DNA of 64,000 bases from Spirochaetaceae bacterium (lineage in GTDB: Bacteria > Spirochaetota > Spirochaetia > DSM-27196 > PXBQ01). A program made the position numbers and the translations under genes. The notes under the pieces were generated by a model. The model worked only from the letters and a program-made list of their open reading frames with translations. It had not been told where the DNA came from and did not search any database. The DNA lies in NCBI GenBank assembly GCA_007695285.1, contig REEC01000125.1:232847-296846 (forward strand), in the 5' to 3' direction. Positions 17,248-25,701 of the stretch are shown in pieces; position 1 is the first letter of the stretch; each line of letters begins with the position of its first letter.

Positions 17248-17276
17248 TTTATACGACGTACCCGATCGTCTGTCAA
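17248..17276 (-). promoter_or_regulatory. Strong promoter of the ffh operon
   Basis: Minus-strand TTGACA (17271-17276), 17 nt, TATAAA (17248-17253), about 30 nt before the ffh ATG. Probably drives ffh through the flagellar genes to 10306. Confidence 0.82.
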
Positions 17277-17341
17277 CCTCACCGCTTATCCCTGCCGCTT
17301 ATCCCACCACTGAGCTGATCCACCGGTCGTGCCATCTTCCG

Positions 17342-18802
17342 TCACCGTACCGTCAAGAAATAGCGTTCAAGATACGCCGCGCGTCTCCTGGCCGCGTCGC
17401 GCAGCCGTGAAAACGGATACTCGGTCACAACACGCTCATAATATCCGTGTGACCGGCGAATGCTTCGCCGATCGGACTCGCGTTCGTACAACGAACCCAA
17501 CGCGAAGAGGATCTCTGCCATATCGGTTCCTAACGGTTCGCGCGACAAGGCTAGCTCGTAGAACTCGATCGCACCGCCAACGTCACCGCTCTGATCGAGT
17601 AGGCGCGCGAGCCGAACGACATCCGCGCCACCGACCATCTCGATCGGAATGTCACGTACAGCCGCCACAGCTCGATCGGCGTCTCCGTCGACGAGCGCGT
17701 TGTCGAAAACGATGCGCGGGTCGACGCTTGGGCCGGCAGCGGTCGAACGTGGTAGATCATCGGGCGATTGCGAATCGATCGTCGGCACCGCGGGTTCTTC
17801 GGTCTCCGTGGTTTCGCCGGCCGATCGATCACGCGCAAGGCTAGTGCCTTCGGCGTCAACAACCGTCTGATCTTCGCGCGCGGTCACCGCGATCGCCTCA
17901 TCGACAAACTCGCCGCGCGCGAGATCTTGACGCTGAAACGAGAGCGTATACCGTCCGGCTTCGGTCATCCGGAACACAAAAACCGTGCCGTCGTCGGTTC
18001 GTTCGCTGCGGAGAAACTCCACCCTTCCGGTTCCGCCGGATTCCGCTCCCGCGTAAACCCAGCCAAAACCCGGAAAAACGACGTTTACCTCGGTCATTAC
18101 ACCCGTTTCGATGTCGCGTCGATCGCTCTGCGCCACGTCCACCGGCATCGTCGCCCCCTCCCGCGGTTCCTCAGCGGTGGGTTCGGGTGGTGTCGGCACA
18201 GCCGCGACGCGCGGATCGAACGACGGATCCGGATCGGTTCGCGGCGTTTCGACGACCTGTGGGGCCGATGTCGGCGGGACTGCCGGAGGGACCGGCTCCG
18301 GTTCCGGCACCGGATCGACGACGACCGCCGCGGCCTCGTCGGCCGCAGCATCAGAACCGTCCGCGGACGCGCCCTCGGACACGGTCGGCGCCGGCGCGGC
18401 CTCGGGCGGCGTCGGCATCGGTGTTGGTGTTGGTGTTGGTCCGGGCGGCGCTTCGCCGATCTCCGGGCCGACCGTCGCGGCCGGGGGTTCAGGCAACGGA
18501 AGTGGTACGGCCGATGCGAGCGTCTCGGTGTCCAACGGTATCATGCGCGGCAAATCGTCATCGATACGGACCGCGCGGATCTCGATTGGGAGCTCGGGCA
18601 AAGCCGGCGTCGACAACGCCTCTGTCTGCGCCTCAGGGAGTTCGGGGCTAACAAGCGCGACGTCCGGCTCGTGTTCGAGAGACTCGCCGATGGATTCTTC
18701 CGTTTCGCGTGCCTCGGGTGCTTCATCGTCCAGAGTCGCGCACGAAAAAAGGAATACGACCGCCATCGACACGGCCACAAAACGAAACGTTGAGTTCTCC
18801 AT
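17342..18802 (-). CDS. Lipoprotein with Pro-rich linker and TPR-like C-terminus, function unknown
   Basis: 486 residues. Signal peptide ending FLFSCA (lipobox Cys at 21). Residues about 25-230 are Pro/Glu/Ala-rich, including a PTPTPTPMPTPP run. A beta-rich domain (about 240-320: EVNVVFPGFGWVYAGAESGGTGRVEFLRSERTDDGTVFVFRMTEAGRYTLSFQRQD) follows, then helical repeats (about 365-486: GDADRAVAAVRDIP, GDVGGAIEFYELALSREP, LFALGSLYERESD). Probably an envelope protein whose linker spans the periplasm. GGAGGG upstream of the ATG. Third gene after smc. Confidence 0.82.
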   Translation of the reverse strand: MENSTFRFVAVSMAVVFLFSCATLDDEAPEARETEESIGESLEHEPDVALVSPELPEAQTEALSTPALPELPIEIRAVRIDDDLPRMIPLDTETLASAVPLPLPEPPAATVGPEIGEAPPGPTPTPTPMPTPPEAAPAPTVSEGASADGSDAAADEAAAVVVDPVPEPEPVPPAVPPTSAPQVVETPRTDPDPSFDPRVAAVPTPPEPTAEEPREGATMPVDVAQSDRRDIETGVMTEVNVVFPGFGWVYAGAESGGTGRVEFLRSERTDDGTVFVFRMTEAGRYTLSFQRQDLARGEFVDEAIAVTAREDQTVVDAEGTSLARDRSAGETTETEEPAVPTIDSQSPDDLPRSTAAGPSVDPRIVFDNALVDGDADRAVAAVRDIPIEMVGGADVVRLARLLDQSGDVGGAIEFYELALSREPLGTDMAEILFALGSLYERESDRRSIRRSHGYYERVVTEYPFSRLRDAARRRAAYLERYFLTVR

Positions 18803-18827
18803 GTCCCCTCCCTTCGCATAGACGGCC

Positions 18828-19172
18828 CTACGGCATGCTTTCGACGATCCTCCGCAACTCCTCGGTGTTTATCTGCTCAAGAAATTCGCGAGAAATTGGG
18901 TCGGGATCGATCATGAACTCGGATACTTCGGCGTCCGACCATGCCTCACGCGGTTCACGGTACAGAAAATACGGGTGCTCGATCCAACGGTCTACCTCGT
19001 CGGGAATGATGAAGTCGTCGCGGGTAATCGTCGTCCTCACCGTGGTCTCAGGCGTTGGGGCCGGTCGGCGACGGATCGCGATACCGGCAGTGATGCTCGC
19101 GATCACGAGCAACGTAACGATCCCCCCCGCGATTCCGAGCGCTTGTCGGTTCTCCGAGAAAAACTCAAACAT
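18828..19172 (-). CDS. Small single-span membrane protein, function unknown
   Basis: 114 residues. MFEFFSENRQ, one membrane helix (ALGIAGGIVTLLVIASITAGIAI), Arg-rich stop-transfer (RRRP), then an acidic C-terminal part. The ATG at 19172 overlaps the smc stop by 8 bp (ATGTTTGA) with GGGAG upstream, so it is coupled to smc. Longer in-frame readings lie inside smc and lack homology. Role not recognised. Confidence 0.75.
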   Translation of the reverse strand: MFEFFSENRQALGIAGGIVTLLVIASITAGIAIRRRPAPTPETTVRTTITRDDFIIPDEVDRWIEHPYFLYREPREAWSDAEVSEFMIDPDPISREFLEQINTEELRRIVESMP

Positions 19173-21963
19173 TGACCGGCTCCCGTGAATCGAGCCGAAT
19201 CGATACGACTTTGGACACCCCGGACTCTTCCATCGTGATTCCGAGCAGAGTTTTTGCACCGGCGACGGTTTTTTTGTTGTGCGTAATGATAATGAACTGC
19301 GAGTTCTCGGAGAACTCGTTCAACATGCCGATAAAGCGCCCGACATTGCTCTCGTCGAGAGCCGCGTCGATCTCGTCAAGAAGGCAGAACGGCGACGGTT
19401 TGACCATGTAGGTCGCAAAAAGCAGCCCGACAGCGGTGAGAGAGCGCTCACCGCCCGAGAGCAGTGCGATGTTCTCCAGTTTCTTGCCCGGCGGCTGCGC
19501 GAGAATATCGATTCCACTCTCGAGAACATTGTCCGGATCGGTCAACCTGATCTCCGCGCGCCCACCGCCGAACAATCGCCGAAACAGCGTATGGAAATTC
19601 CGTTTGATCTTCTCGTACGTCTCGACAAACATCTCTTCGGACTCTTTTTTTATCTCGGATGTGACGCGGATCAGATCCTCGCGCGCCTTGTGAAGATCGT
19701 CGATCTGCGTCGTCAGGAAGTCGAAACGTTCCTTGACTTCCAGGAATTCCTCGGGCGCCATCAGGTTCACGGGCCCGAGCGCCTTTTCCTGGTCCCGTAG
19801 ACTCACGAGCGAGTCACGCAGCACCTTTGCGTCTTCGGTGATCTCGAACGCGCGCGACTCGTACTCGCTCAGATCGCGCGAGTGTCGGTCGCGAAAGTTT
19901 GCGTAGATGTTTCTGATCTCGGCGGTGAGCTCGGCGACGTCCATCTGCAGCTTCTCGACCTGACTCTGCGTCCGGGCGAGTTCTTCCATCGAAGCTTTGA
20001 GCGTGCGTTCTTTATCGACGAGGTCTTTGTTTTTCGTGGAAATGGTCTTCTCGAGCGCTCCGAGCTCGGTCTGCAGTTTCTTTTCGAGCCGGCCCATTTC
20101 AAGTTTTTCGGCCTCGAGCGTCTTGATTTTCTCGTTTGTCTCCGACGTTCGTTGTTCCGACTGCTCGATCTCGCGCGAAACGCTCTCTACTGTTACGTTC
20201 AACTCAGCGATGTCTCGTTTGTACGCGAGGATCGCGTTCCGTAGCGCCGCGGCTTGCGCGGTCATACGCGCCCCTTCAACTCTGAGTCCTTCGAGTGTCT
20301 TGCGATATTCGTCGATTTTTCGGTTGAGTTGTCTGTTCTCATCGGTCAACTTCACTATTTCGTCTTTCGCTGCGCGAACGGCCGCGCGCTCGGACTCGAT
20401 TTCGGCGTCGAGCTCGCGTTTTCTCGTGATTATCCCCTCTGGAGCGAGAAAATCGTCGAGGAAAGCCGGCGTCACCCCACGGTACCGCACAAAAAGCTCG
20501 TCCAGGCGTCCGACGGCGCTTTCGGCATCGAGAAACACGCGTTCGACGGCTTCCAGCGTTTGTGGTTTTGGAGGTTTACCCCCGGAAGAGAGCTCGATCG
20601 CATCGCGGAGAATCGCGTGTTTTCCCGAGAGGTGAATCGCAAGACTCGAGAGCTCGTGTTGGACCGCCGCTTCGATTGTCGAACGCTCGCGCGAGGAATA
20701 CCCAGACTCGGCTAGTTTCGCGTCGAGCTGGGTAACGATGTCGTCGGTGAGTTCCTGGATGCGGCGCTGCAACTCGTCCTGGTTCTGCTCGGAACGAGTT
20801 ATCGCGTTCGTGCGATCGAGTATCGTCGCGTCGTTACCGCGAATCTTCCCGGCGGCGACGTCGATGCTGTGTTCGAACTCAGTAATGTTCTTCTCGACTT
20901 CGCCTATCCTTTCGGTTAACTCCGCGATCGCCGCCTCGGTCTCGGTGGTCGTCTGCGACAGCGCCTGGATTTTCTCCTGGGTCGCGGCTTTTCGGGCGAC
21001 GTCGGACCGGACCTTGTCTGCGATCTCCGATCGGCGTTCATTGAGCATCCGGATCTGGCCGTCTTTGGAACTTCGCTCGACCTCGACCTGATACAGCCTT
21101 TTTTGATTTGCGATCAGCGACTCTTCCATCGAGTTGACGATGTCGAGGTTCTGCTCGAGCGAGTCGTTGATTCCGTCGATCTTCTTCTTTGTCTCGTCAC
21201 GTGCGGTCGTCTTTTCCTTGAGTTGCGCCTCTTTTTTGCGCTTTTCCTCGAGAAAATCGCGCAACTTCAGCAACTGCAGATCGATCTCGACCGAGAAGCT
21301 CTTCTCGCGGATTTCGCGGTACGCAAGAGTCTTGTCGGACTGCCGCTTGAGCGACTCGTAGCTGCGTTTGACCTCGCCGAGAATGCTCTCGACCTGTCTC
21401 ATGTTCTCTTCGGTCCGCTCAAGCTTGCGTTCGGCTTCCTTGCCGCGTATTTTGAACTTCGTGATCGTCGCGGCTTCTTCGAAAATATTCCGGCGCTCTT
21501 CGGGCTTGTTCGACAGAACCTGGTCGATCTTGCCCTGTTCCATTATCGAGTACGCCGATTTGCCGATCCCGGTGTCGTAGAATAACTCTCGCAGCTCTTT
21601 TAACTTAACGGGGGCGCCGTTGACGTAGTACTCACTCTCGCCGGAGCGGAACAGCCGACGTCGGATCGAGATCTCCGGAACGTCGAGCGGAAGCACGCCG
21701 GTCTCGTTCGTCATCGTCAACGTGACGTCGGCGACGTTCAACGCTTTGCGGTTGTCGGTTCCGTTGAAAATGACGTCTTCCATCTTCTCGGCCCGAAGTC
21801 CACGCGGCGCCTGCTCACCGAGGACCCACTTGATCGCGTCGACTATGTTGCTCTTGCCGCAGCCGTTCGGCCCGAGAAGCGCAGAGATGCCGCCGGTGAA
21901 CTCTATATGAGCTTTTTCGGCGAAAGACTTGAAACCGAAAATGTCGATACTTTTTAGTAACAC
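19165..21963 (-). CDS. smc: Chromosome segregation protein SMC, short form
   Basis: Condensin ATPase. 932 residues from the GTG at 21963 (GGGAG 5 nt upstream; product begins MLLKSIDIFGFKSFAEK as in other SMCs; a GTG two codons earlier is the alternative). Walker A GPNGCGKSN near 31-39, signature LSGGERS near 835, Walker B CLLDEIDAALD near 860, with coiled coils between. It is about 250 residues shorter than Bacillus SMC. The centre (about 400-530) does not show the Gly-rich hinge motifs; see findings. scpA and scpB are not adjacent. Confidence 0.94.
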   Translation of the reverse strand: MLLKSIDIFGFKSFAEKAHIEFTGGISALLGPNGCGKSNIVDAIKWVLGEQAPRGLRAEKMEDVIFNGTDNRKALNVADVTLTMTNETGVLPLDVPEISIRRRLFRSGESEYYVNGAPVKLKELRELFYDTGIGKSAYSIMEQGKIDQVLSNKPEERRNIFEEAATITKFKIRGKEAERKLERTEENMRQVESILGEVKRSYESLKRQSDKTLAYREIREKSFSVEIDLQLLKLRDFLEEKRKKEAQLKEKTTARDETKKKIDGINDSLEQNLDIVNSMEESLIANQKRLYQVEVERSSKDGQIRMLNERRSEIADKVRSDVARKAATQEKIQALSQTTTETEAAIAELTERIGEVEKNITEFEHSIDVAAGKIRGNDATILDRTNAITRSEQNQDELQRRIQELTDDIVTQLDAKLAESGYSSRERSTIEAAVQHELSSLAIHLSGKHAILRDAIELSSGGKPPKPQTLEAVERVFLDAESAVGRLDELFVRYRGVTPAFLDDFLAPEGIITRKRELDAEIESERAAVRAAKDEIVKLTDENRQLNRKIDEYRKTLEGLRVEGARMTAQAAALRNAILAYKRDIAELNVTVESVSREIEQSEQRTSETNEKIKTLEAEKLEMGRLEKKLQTELGALEKTISTKNKDLVDKERTLKASMEELARTQSQVEKLQMDVAELTAEIRNIYANFRDRHSRDLSEYESRAFEITEDAKVLRDSLVSLRDQEKALGPVNLMAPEEFLEVKERFDFLTTQIDDLHKAREDLIRVTSEIKKESEEMFVETYEKIKRNFHTLFRRLFGGGRAEIRLTDPDNVLESGIDILAQPPGKKLENIALLSGGERSLTAVGLLFATYMVKPSPFCLLDEIDAALDESNVGRFIGMLNEFSENSQFIIITHNKKTVAGAKTLLGITMEESGVSKVVSIRLDSREPVNV

Positions 21964-21973
21964 TCCCACTCCC

Positions 21974-22012
21974 AGTACTCAGTACTATATCGTTTTTTTC
22001 GTGACGAACCAA
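21974..22012 (-). promoter_or_regulatory. smc promoter with overlapping palindrome
   Basis: Minus-strand TTGGTT (22007-22012), 17 nt, TATAGT (21984-21989). AGTACT-C-AGTACT, a 13-bp palindrome at 21974-21986, overlaps the -10 and the expected start of transcription. Confidence 0.5.
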
Positions 22013-22036
22013 CCGGGGCAACCGTCGCAAAGACGG

Positions 22037-23218
22037 TCATCGCGGTGCCCGCCGTCGCGCGGCGATTATCTCGGCGTATCGCACCGACACCTCGTCGACC
22101 ACCGTCTCCCAGGTCAGATAAATCACTTCCTTCGCGCGCTCGCCGACCCGATGGCGCAGGCTCGGGTCGCACGCGAGGCTCTCCAAACGGAGAGCGAGAG
22201 CATCCGGATCGTTTGGAGTAAGAAAGACTGCATCGCCGTCGGGAAAACCCTCGGCCGCCGAGCTGCCTTCGGCGAGCACCGCCGGACACGAGTAGGCCGC
22301 GGCCTCGCGCATCACGAGCGGAGCGTTATCGTATAGACTCGGGAAGAGAAAGAGATCCGCGCGCGCATACAACGATTTCAGGACGTCCCGGTCGAGTACG
22401 ACACCAAGAAACTTCACGTGATCTCGGATCGGCCGACATCGACGGCGCATCTCATCGGCAGCGTACCCCTCGCCCGCGAACACCATTCGAAACCGTGTCT
22501 TGGTCCGGGACAACCGAATTAACGCGTCGATAATGAGCCCTACGTTCTTCTCCCATCGGTGCTGGCCGACAAACAGGAATACCGTCACGTCGTCATCGAC
22601 CCCGATCGCCTCGGCGCCCACGCGTCGAAACTTTGAGTACGTCGGCTCATCGGGAATGACCAGGTCCGTCCCGTTCGGCATGATCTCTATCTCGCCGGTG
22701 TAGCCGTAGCCACGAAGCGTAAGCGCGGTCGCATTGTTCGGAGCCCAGACCGCGTCCGCGGCCGAGTAGAAATCGACGATGCCGCGCACTGCGCGAGCGA
22801 CAAGCCTCTTATTTCGCAATACGTGCGAGAAATCATCGTGATACTTGGTATGAAACGTTGCGACGAACGGGACCCCGCGGCTCCGCGCGATCCCGAGCGC
22901 CAATCTACCCGATACAAACGGACAGTGTGCGTGAATGAGCGAAAACTCAGTCTCGTTCAGGTTCTTCCGCACGTGCGGATCGAGCCACGGAAGACCGATC
23001 CGATACGGTTTCATCGACGGCAGCGGAATAGAGGGGAATCGCAAAACGGGAAATTCCTCACGATCGGTGTATCCGCCGACCTTCGGAGCGACTATCCACG
23101 TCGTCCGGTGCTTCCGCGTCAGCCAACGCGCGTAGTTCTCCGCGCACACCCCAACCCCGTCCATAATCGGTTTGTACGTGTCGTTGAACTGCGCAAAAAC
23201 CGAAGAGTCCAATTTCAC
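22037..23218 (-). CDS. Glycosyltransferase family 4
   Basis: 393 residues, GT-B fold, retaining. N-terminal acceptor half with DTYKPIMDGVGVCAENYARWL and HAHCPFVSGRLALGIARSRGVPFVATFHTKYHDDF. C-terminal donor half with FVGQHRWEKNVGLIIDAL, FAGEGYAADEMR and the E-x7-E motif in FPSLYDNAPLVMREAAAYSCPAVLAEGSSAAEGF. The acceptor half resembles diacylglycerol glucosyltransferases, so a glycolipid product is possible but unproven. GTG start at 23218 overlaps the previous stop (GTGA). Confidence 0.9.
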   Translation of the reverse strand: MKLDSSVFAQFNDTYKPIMDGVGVCAENYARWLTRKHRTTWIVAPKVGGYTDREEFPVLRFPSIPLPSMKPYRIGLPWLDPHVRKNLNETEFSLIHAHCPFVSGRLALGIARSRGVPFVATFHTKYHDDFSHVLRNKRLVARAVRGIVDFYSAADAVWAPNNATALTLRGYGYTGEIEIMPNGTDLVIPDEPTYSKFRRVGAEAIGVDDDVTVFLFVGQHRWEKNVGLIIDALIRLSRTKTRFRMVFAGEGYAADEMRRRCRPIRDHVKFLGVVLDRDVLKSLYARADLFLFPSLYDNAPLVMREAAAYSCPAVLAEGSSAAEGFPDGDAVFLTPNDPDALALRLESLACDPSLRHRVGERAKEVIYLTWETVVDEVSVRYAEIIAARRRAPR

Positions 23219-24099
23219 GCCGGGAGCAACTTGAGTTCGGCGATCATGTCCGGCGTCAACGTCGGTGCCGTCAGGAGCAACTCGGGCTTTTCGACCAACC
23301 GTTTAAACAGCTCGATCGCTCGCGCACAGTAGATCCCTTCGGAGATTCGGTCGTCAAACGTGTACCGCATCGTGACGATATCCTTCACGACGACCGTACC
23401 GTCGGAACCTACGACCGGTTTCTTCCGGTGTCGACCGACAACAACAAAAACCGAGGCGTTCCCCCACTCGTAAAGATGATGATACGGCGCATCGAGTCCC
23501 AAACTCGCAAGGTTTGCGATGTAAATACTTGCGTACAAGGGATCTATATCGATCATATGTCTTGGCGCGATCCCCCAGTAGTCGAGGATTTTGAAGAGGC
23601 GAATCACGAGCGACACGATCGAGCGCGGAAATCGAGAGAAGAACTCCATCTCCCGGTCGTTCTCGTTACCGGCGGGATCGCGTGCCTCGGCGATCTTCTG
23701 ATCGGTCTTTTCCACCACATCGTACAAGGTGTCGGTCGCGTCGTACGTGATCTTGGCGTTTGTCTCCGCCGCGGTCTCAGTCATCGTCTTTTTCACGATG
23801 AACGAGAGCTGTATGCGGTTCCGTTGGTAGAGATACCTGCCCGAGACAAATCTGTTGAGCTGCGGTCTCATAACGAGAACGCGAACCAACGCCGCGAGCA
23901 CTACGTGGAAGAACGTTACATTTTCCTTATCCTCACCCTCGTTCAACCGCCGCACAAACTCTCGCGTGGCGGAAACATCGATGTCCTGCTCAAAATAAAC
24001 GGCTGCCTCGTTTCGTCCGCGCATGACGTGCGGATTGATGATGCGAAATGGGGGGAGCTTTCTGAGCCGAATGCCGTCGAATCGTTTGTTAATGCCCAT
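23215..24099 (-). CDS. E2/CAT-like acyltransferase-fold protein with altered active site
   Basis: 294 residues matching the catalytic core of 2-oxoacid dehydrogenase E2 / chloramphenicol acetyltransferase, with no lipoyl or E1-binding domain. Seen: FHVVLAALVRVLVMRPQLNRFVSGRYLY, IQLSFIVKKTM, and near residue 255 MRYTFDDRISEG where the family has DHRxxDG. The catalytic His is Asp and the following Asp is Glu, so ordinary CoA acyl transfer looks unlikely. Coupled to the GT4 gene by a GTGA overlap. The start at 24099 has no ribosome binding site and sits 12 nt from a -10. Confidence 0.82.
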   Translation of the reverse strand: MGINKRFDGIRLRKLPPFRIINPHVMRGRNEAAVYFEQDIDVSATREFVRRLNEGEDKENVTFFHVVLAALVRVLVMRPQLNRFVSGRYLYQRNRIQLSFIVKKTMTETAAETNAKITYDATDTLYDVVEKTDQKIAEARDPAGNENDREMEFFSRFPRSIVSLVIRLFKILDYWGIAPRHMIDIDPLYASIYIANLASLGLDAPYHHLYEWGNASVFVVVGRHRKKPVVGSDGTVVVKDIVTMRYTFDDRISEGIYCARAIELFKRLVEKPELLLTAPTLTPDMIAELKLLPA

Positions 24100-24111
24100 A
24101 ACTGTACAGTG

Positions 24112-24141
24112 ACTATAAACCGCTCGCCAATTGTAAGGCAA
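24112..24141 (-). promoter_or_regulatory. Promoter of the E2-like/GT4 operon
   Basis: Minus-strand TTGCCT (24136-24141), 18 nt, TATAGT (24112-24117). Leader of about 5 nt to the ATG, too short for a ribosome binding site. Confidence 0.6.
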
Positions 24142-24207
24142 GACCGGACCGTGTGGAGGCATTCCGGCGGTCGCGCGCTCTTTCGGATTTCGGTATACTG
24201 CACGGCA

Positions 24208-24795
24208 ATGGTGTGCGGAATAGACGAAGCGGGCCGCGGGCCGCTCGCGGGTCCCGTTACGGCCGCAGCGGTGGTGCTGCCGCGCGGGTTCCCATTTCAC
24301 GTGCTCGCCGACTCGAAGGTACTGAGCGCGGCAAAACGCGAAGCCGCGGCGACCGTCATTCGCGAAAACGCGGTGGCCTGGTCGGTAGCATGGGCGTGGC
24401 CGCGCGAAATCGATGAAATCAACATCCACCACGCGACGTTGCTCGCGATGGCGCGTTGCCACAATAGGCTCTTGATGCGGGTACGGATGTCCGGCGTTCC
24501 AAACGCGGTTACGCGCGTGCTCGTCGACGGGAAATTTGTGCCTGCGGTAGAATCGCCGTGCGAGGCCATCGTCCGCGGGGATTCATTGATCCCGGAGATA
24601 TCGGCCGCGTCGATTCTCGCAAAAACGGCGCGCGATCGTTGGATGACCGAGTACGCTGCTCACGATCCACGGTACGGATTTGAGAAGCACAAAGGGTACC
24701 CCACGTCCGCGCACCGCGAGGCGGTGCGCCAACACGGCCTATGTATCATTCACCGTGTGACCTTTTGCCGCGGTCTTGAGAATACTCCGACATAA
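24208..24795 (+). CDS. rnhB: Ribonuclease HII
   Basis: Removes ribonucleotides from DNA and RNA primers. 195 residues: GIDEAGRGPLAGPVTAAAVV at the start (catalytic DE), LADSKVLS, VDGKFVPAV (third Asp) and AASILAKTARDRWM. The ATG at 24208 begins the domain and follows a TATACT hexamer (24194-24199) by 8 nt, with no clear -35. The longer upstream reading is antisense to the E2-like gene. The final 50 bp overlap the 3' end of the PUR-domain gene. Confidence 0.94.
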   Translation: MVCGIDEAGRGPLAGPVTAAAVVLPRGFPFHVLADSKVLSAAKREAAATVIRENAVAWSVAWAWPREIDEINIHHATLLAMARCHNRLLMRVRMSGVPNAVTRVLVDGKFVPAVESPCEAIVRGDSLIPEISAASILAKTARDRWMTEYAAHDPRYGFEKHKGYPTSAHREAVRQHGLCIIHRVTFCRGLENTPT

Positions 24796-25012
24796 AACCG
24801 GTCGCTTTCGAGAGTTCACGCATGAACGCGTCGACATCCTCCCGGAAAACCACGACTTGGTGTCGCGCAAACTCGGACTCCGGCTGCTTTTTGCTCTCGA
24901 CAATGTTCAGAAACAGATCGCCGTTCCTGTTTTCCTTCACGTTAAAAAAATACGTTCGTCGATCGCCGGTTGAACTACACCGAGTCGAGAAAACCTCACC
25001 GCGCACACCCAT
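24746..25012 (-). CDS. PUR-domain nucleic-acid-binding protein (BpuR/DUF3276 type)
   Basis: 88 residues with the PUR repeat YFFNVKENRNGDLFLNIVESKK and VVVFREDVDAFMRELSKA. Borrelia BpuR, of this family, binds DNA and RNA and regulates other genes. AGGA ribosome binding site upstream. It follows the HAD gene by 12 bp as the third gene of the uxaA-like operon, though it may be expressed separately. Convergent with and overlapping rnhB by 50 bp. Confidence 0.88.
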   Translation of the reverse strand: MGVRGEVFSTRCSSTGDRRTYFFNVKENRNGDLFLNIVESKKQPESEFARHQVVVFREDVDAFMRELSKATGFMSEYSQDRGKRSHGE

Positions 25013-25024
25013 ATAACCATTCCT

Positions 25025-25699
25025 TTATAAGTCGTTAACGCGAATATAACGCCGGTGCCGTTGCGTGTAAAGACGGAACGCGCCGCGCCGAACGACGGTT
25101 TCGAGATACTCAGGTGCCTCGCACACGTCGTCGGCCTGCTCAGGCGCGACTTCACCGTATCCGTACGCCGCGTACACGAACGGAACACCACACGCGACCG
25201 CGGCGGCTTGATCTCCCGGACTATCGCCGACCATCACCGCCGGACGCTCATCGGACAGCAACTCGCGCAGCAGCTCTGCCTTCGCGACATTGCGGTCGTT
25301 CGTCGCGCACCTCTCGAACAGAGACCGAATGCCGAGCGCGTCGAGAACTATATCGACGTACTTCGCGCTCCCGTTCGAGCAGATAGCCATCAAGAACCCG
25401 TCGTCGCGGAGATTTCTGAGCATCTCGGATATGCCCGGGTAGAGCCGGCCGTCCTTCGGGATCGCCGCTCGCTCACGCAAACGGAACTCATGTTGGAACT
25501 CCTCGGGCGACACCGACGTTCCGGCGGTAATTCGGCGCGTAAACTCGGTCGAGGTCATCGTCAGGAACGAAAGGATTTCGCCGCGCGGGGGGACCGGCAG
25601 TCCGTACCGCTCGAGCGTGCACGAGATCGCCGGCACGAACACGTCTTCGCTTCGGAAGAGAGTTCCGTCGAGGTCAAATACCAGAAGCGGCGCACTCAT
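25025..25699 (-). CDS. HAD-family hydrolase (phosphoglycolate-phosphatase-like)
   Basis: 224 residues. HAD motifs: LLVFDLDGTLFRSEDV at the start (nucleophile Asp and acid Asp), CSNGSAK (motif II), Lys in NVAKAELL, and VMVGDSPGDQAAA (motif IV). Small helical cap between motifs I and II. Substrate unknown; next to a sugar-acid dehydratase it may act on a phosphorylated sugar acid. ATG at 25699 is 2 bp after the preceding stop, so translation is coupled. Confidence 0.88.
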   Translation of the reverse strand: MSAPLLVFDLDGTLFRSEDVFVPAISCTLERYGLPVPPRGEILSFLTMTSTEFTRRITAGTSVSPEEFQHEFRLRERAAIPKDGRLYPGISEMLRNLRDDGFLMAICSNGSAKYVDIVLDALGIRSLFERCATNDRNVAKAELLRELLSDERPAVMVGDSPGDQAAAVACGVPFVYAAYGYGEVAPEQADDVCEAPEYLETVVRRGAFRLYTQRHRRYIRVNDL

Positions 25700-25701
25700 C
25701 T

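Noticed and set aside
18421..18440. GTTGGTGTTGGTGTTGGT micro-repeat
   Set aside because: Only the codon repeat of a Pro-Thr linker in the lipoprotein, not an independent element.
17768..18793. Plus-strand Arg/Gly-rich open frame opposite the lipoprotein
   Set aside because: The composition mirrors the Pro/Ala-rich linker on the other strand; the lipoprotein has a signal peptide, lipobox and ribosome binding site.
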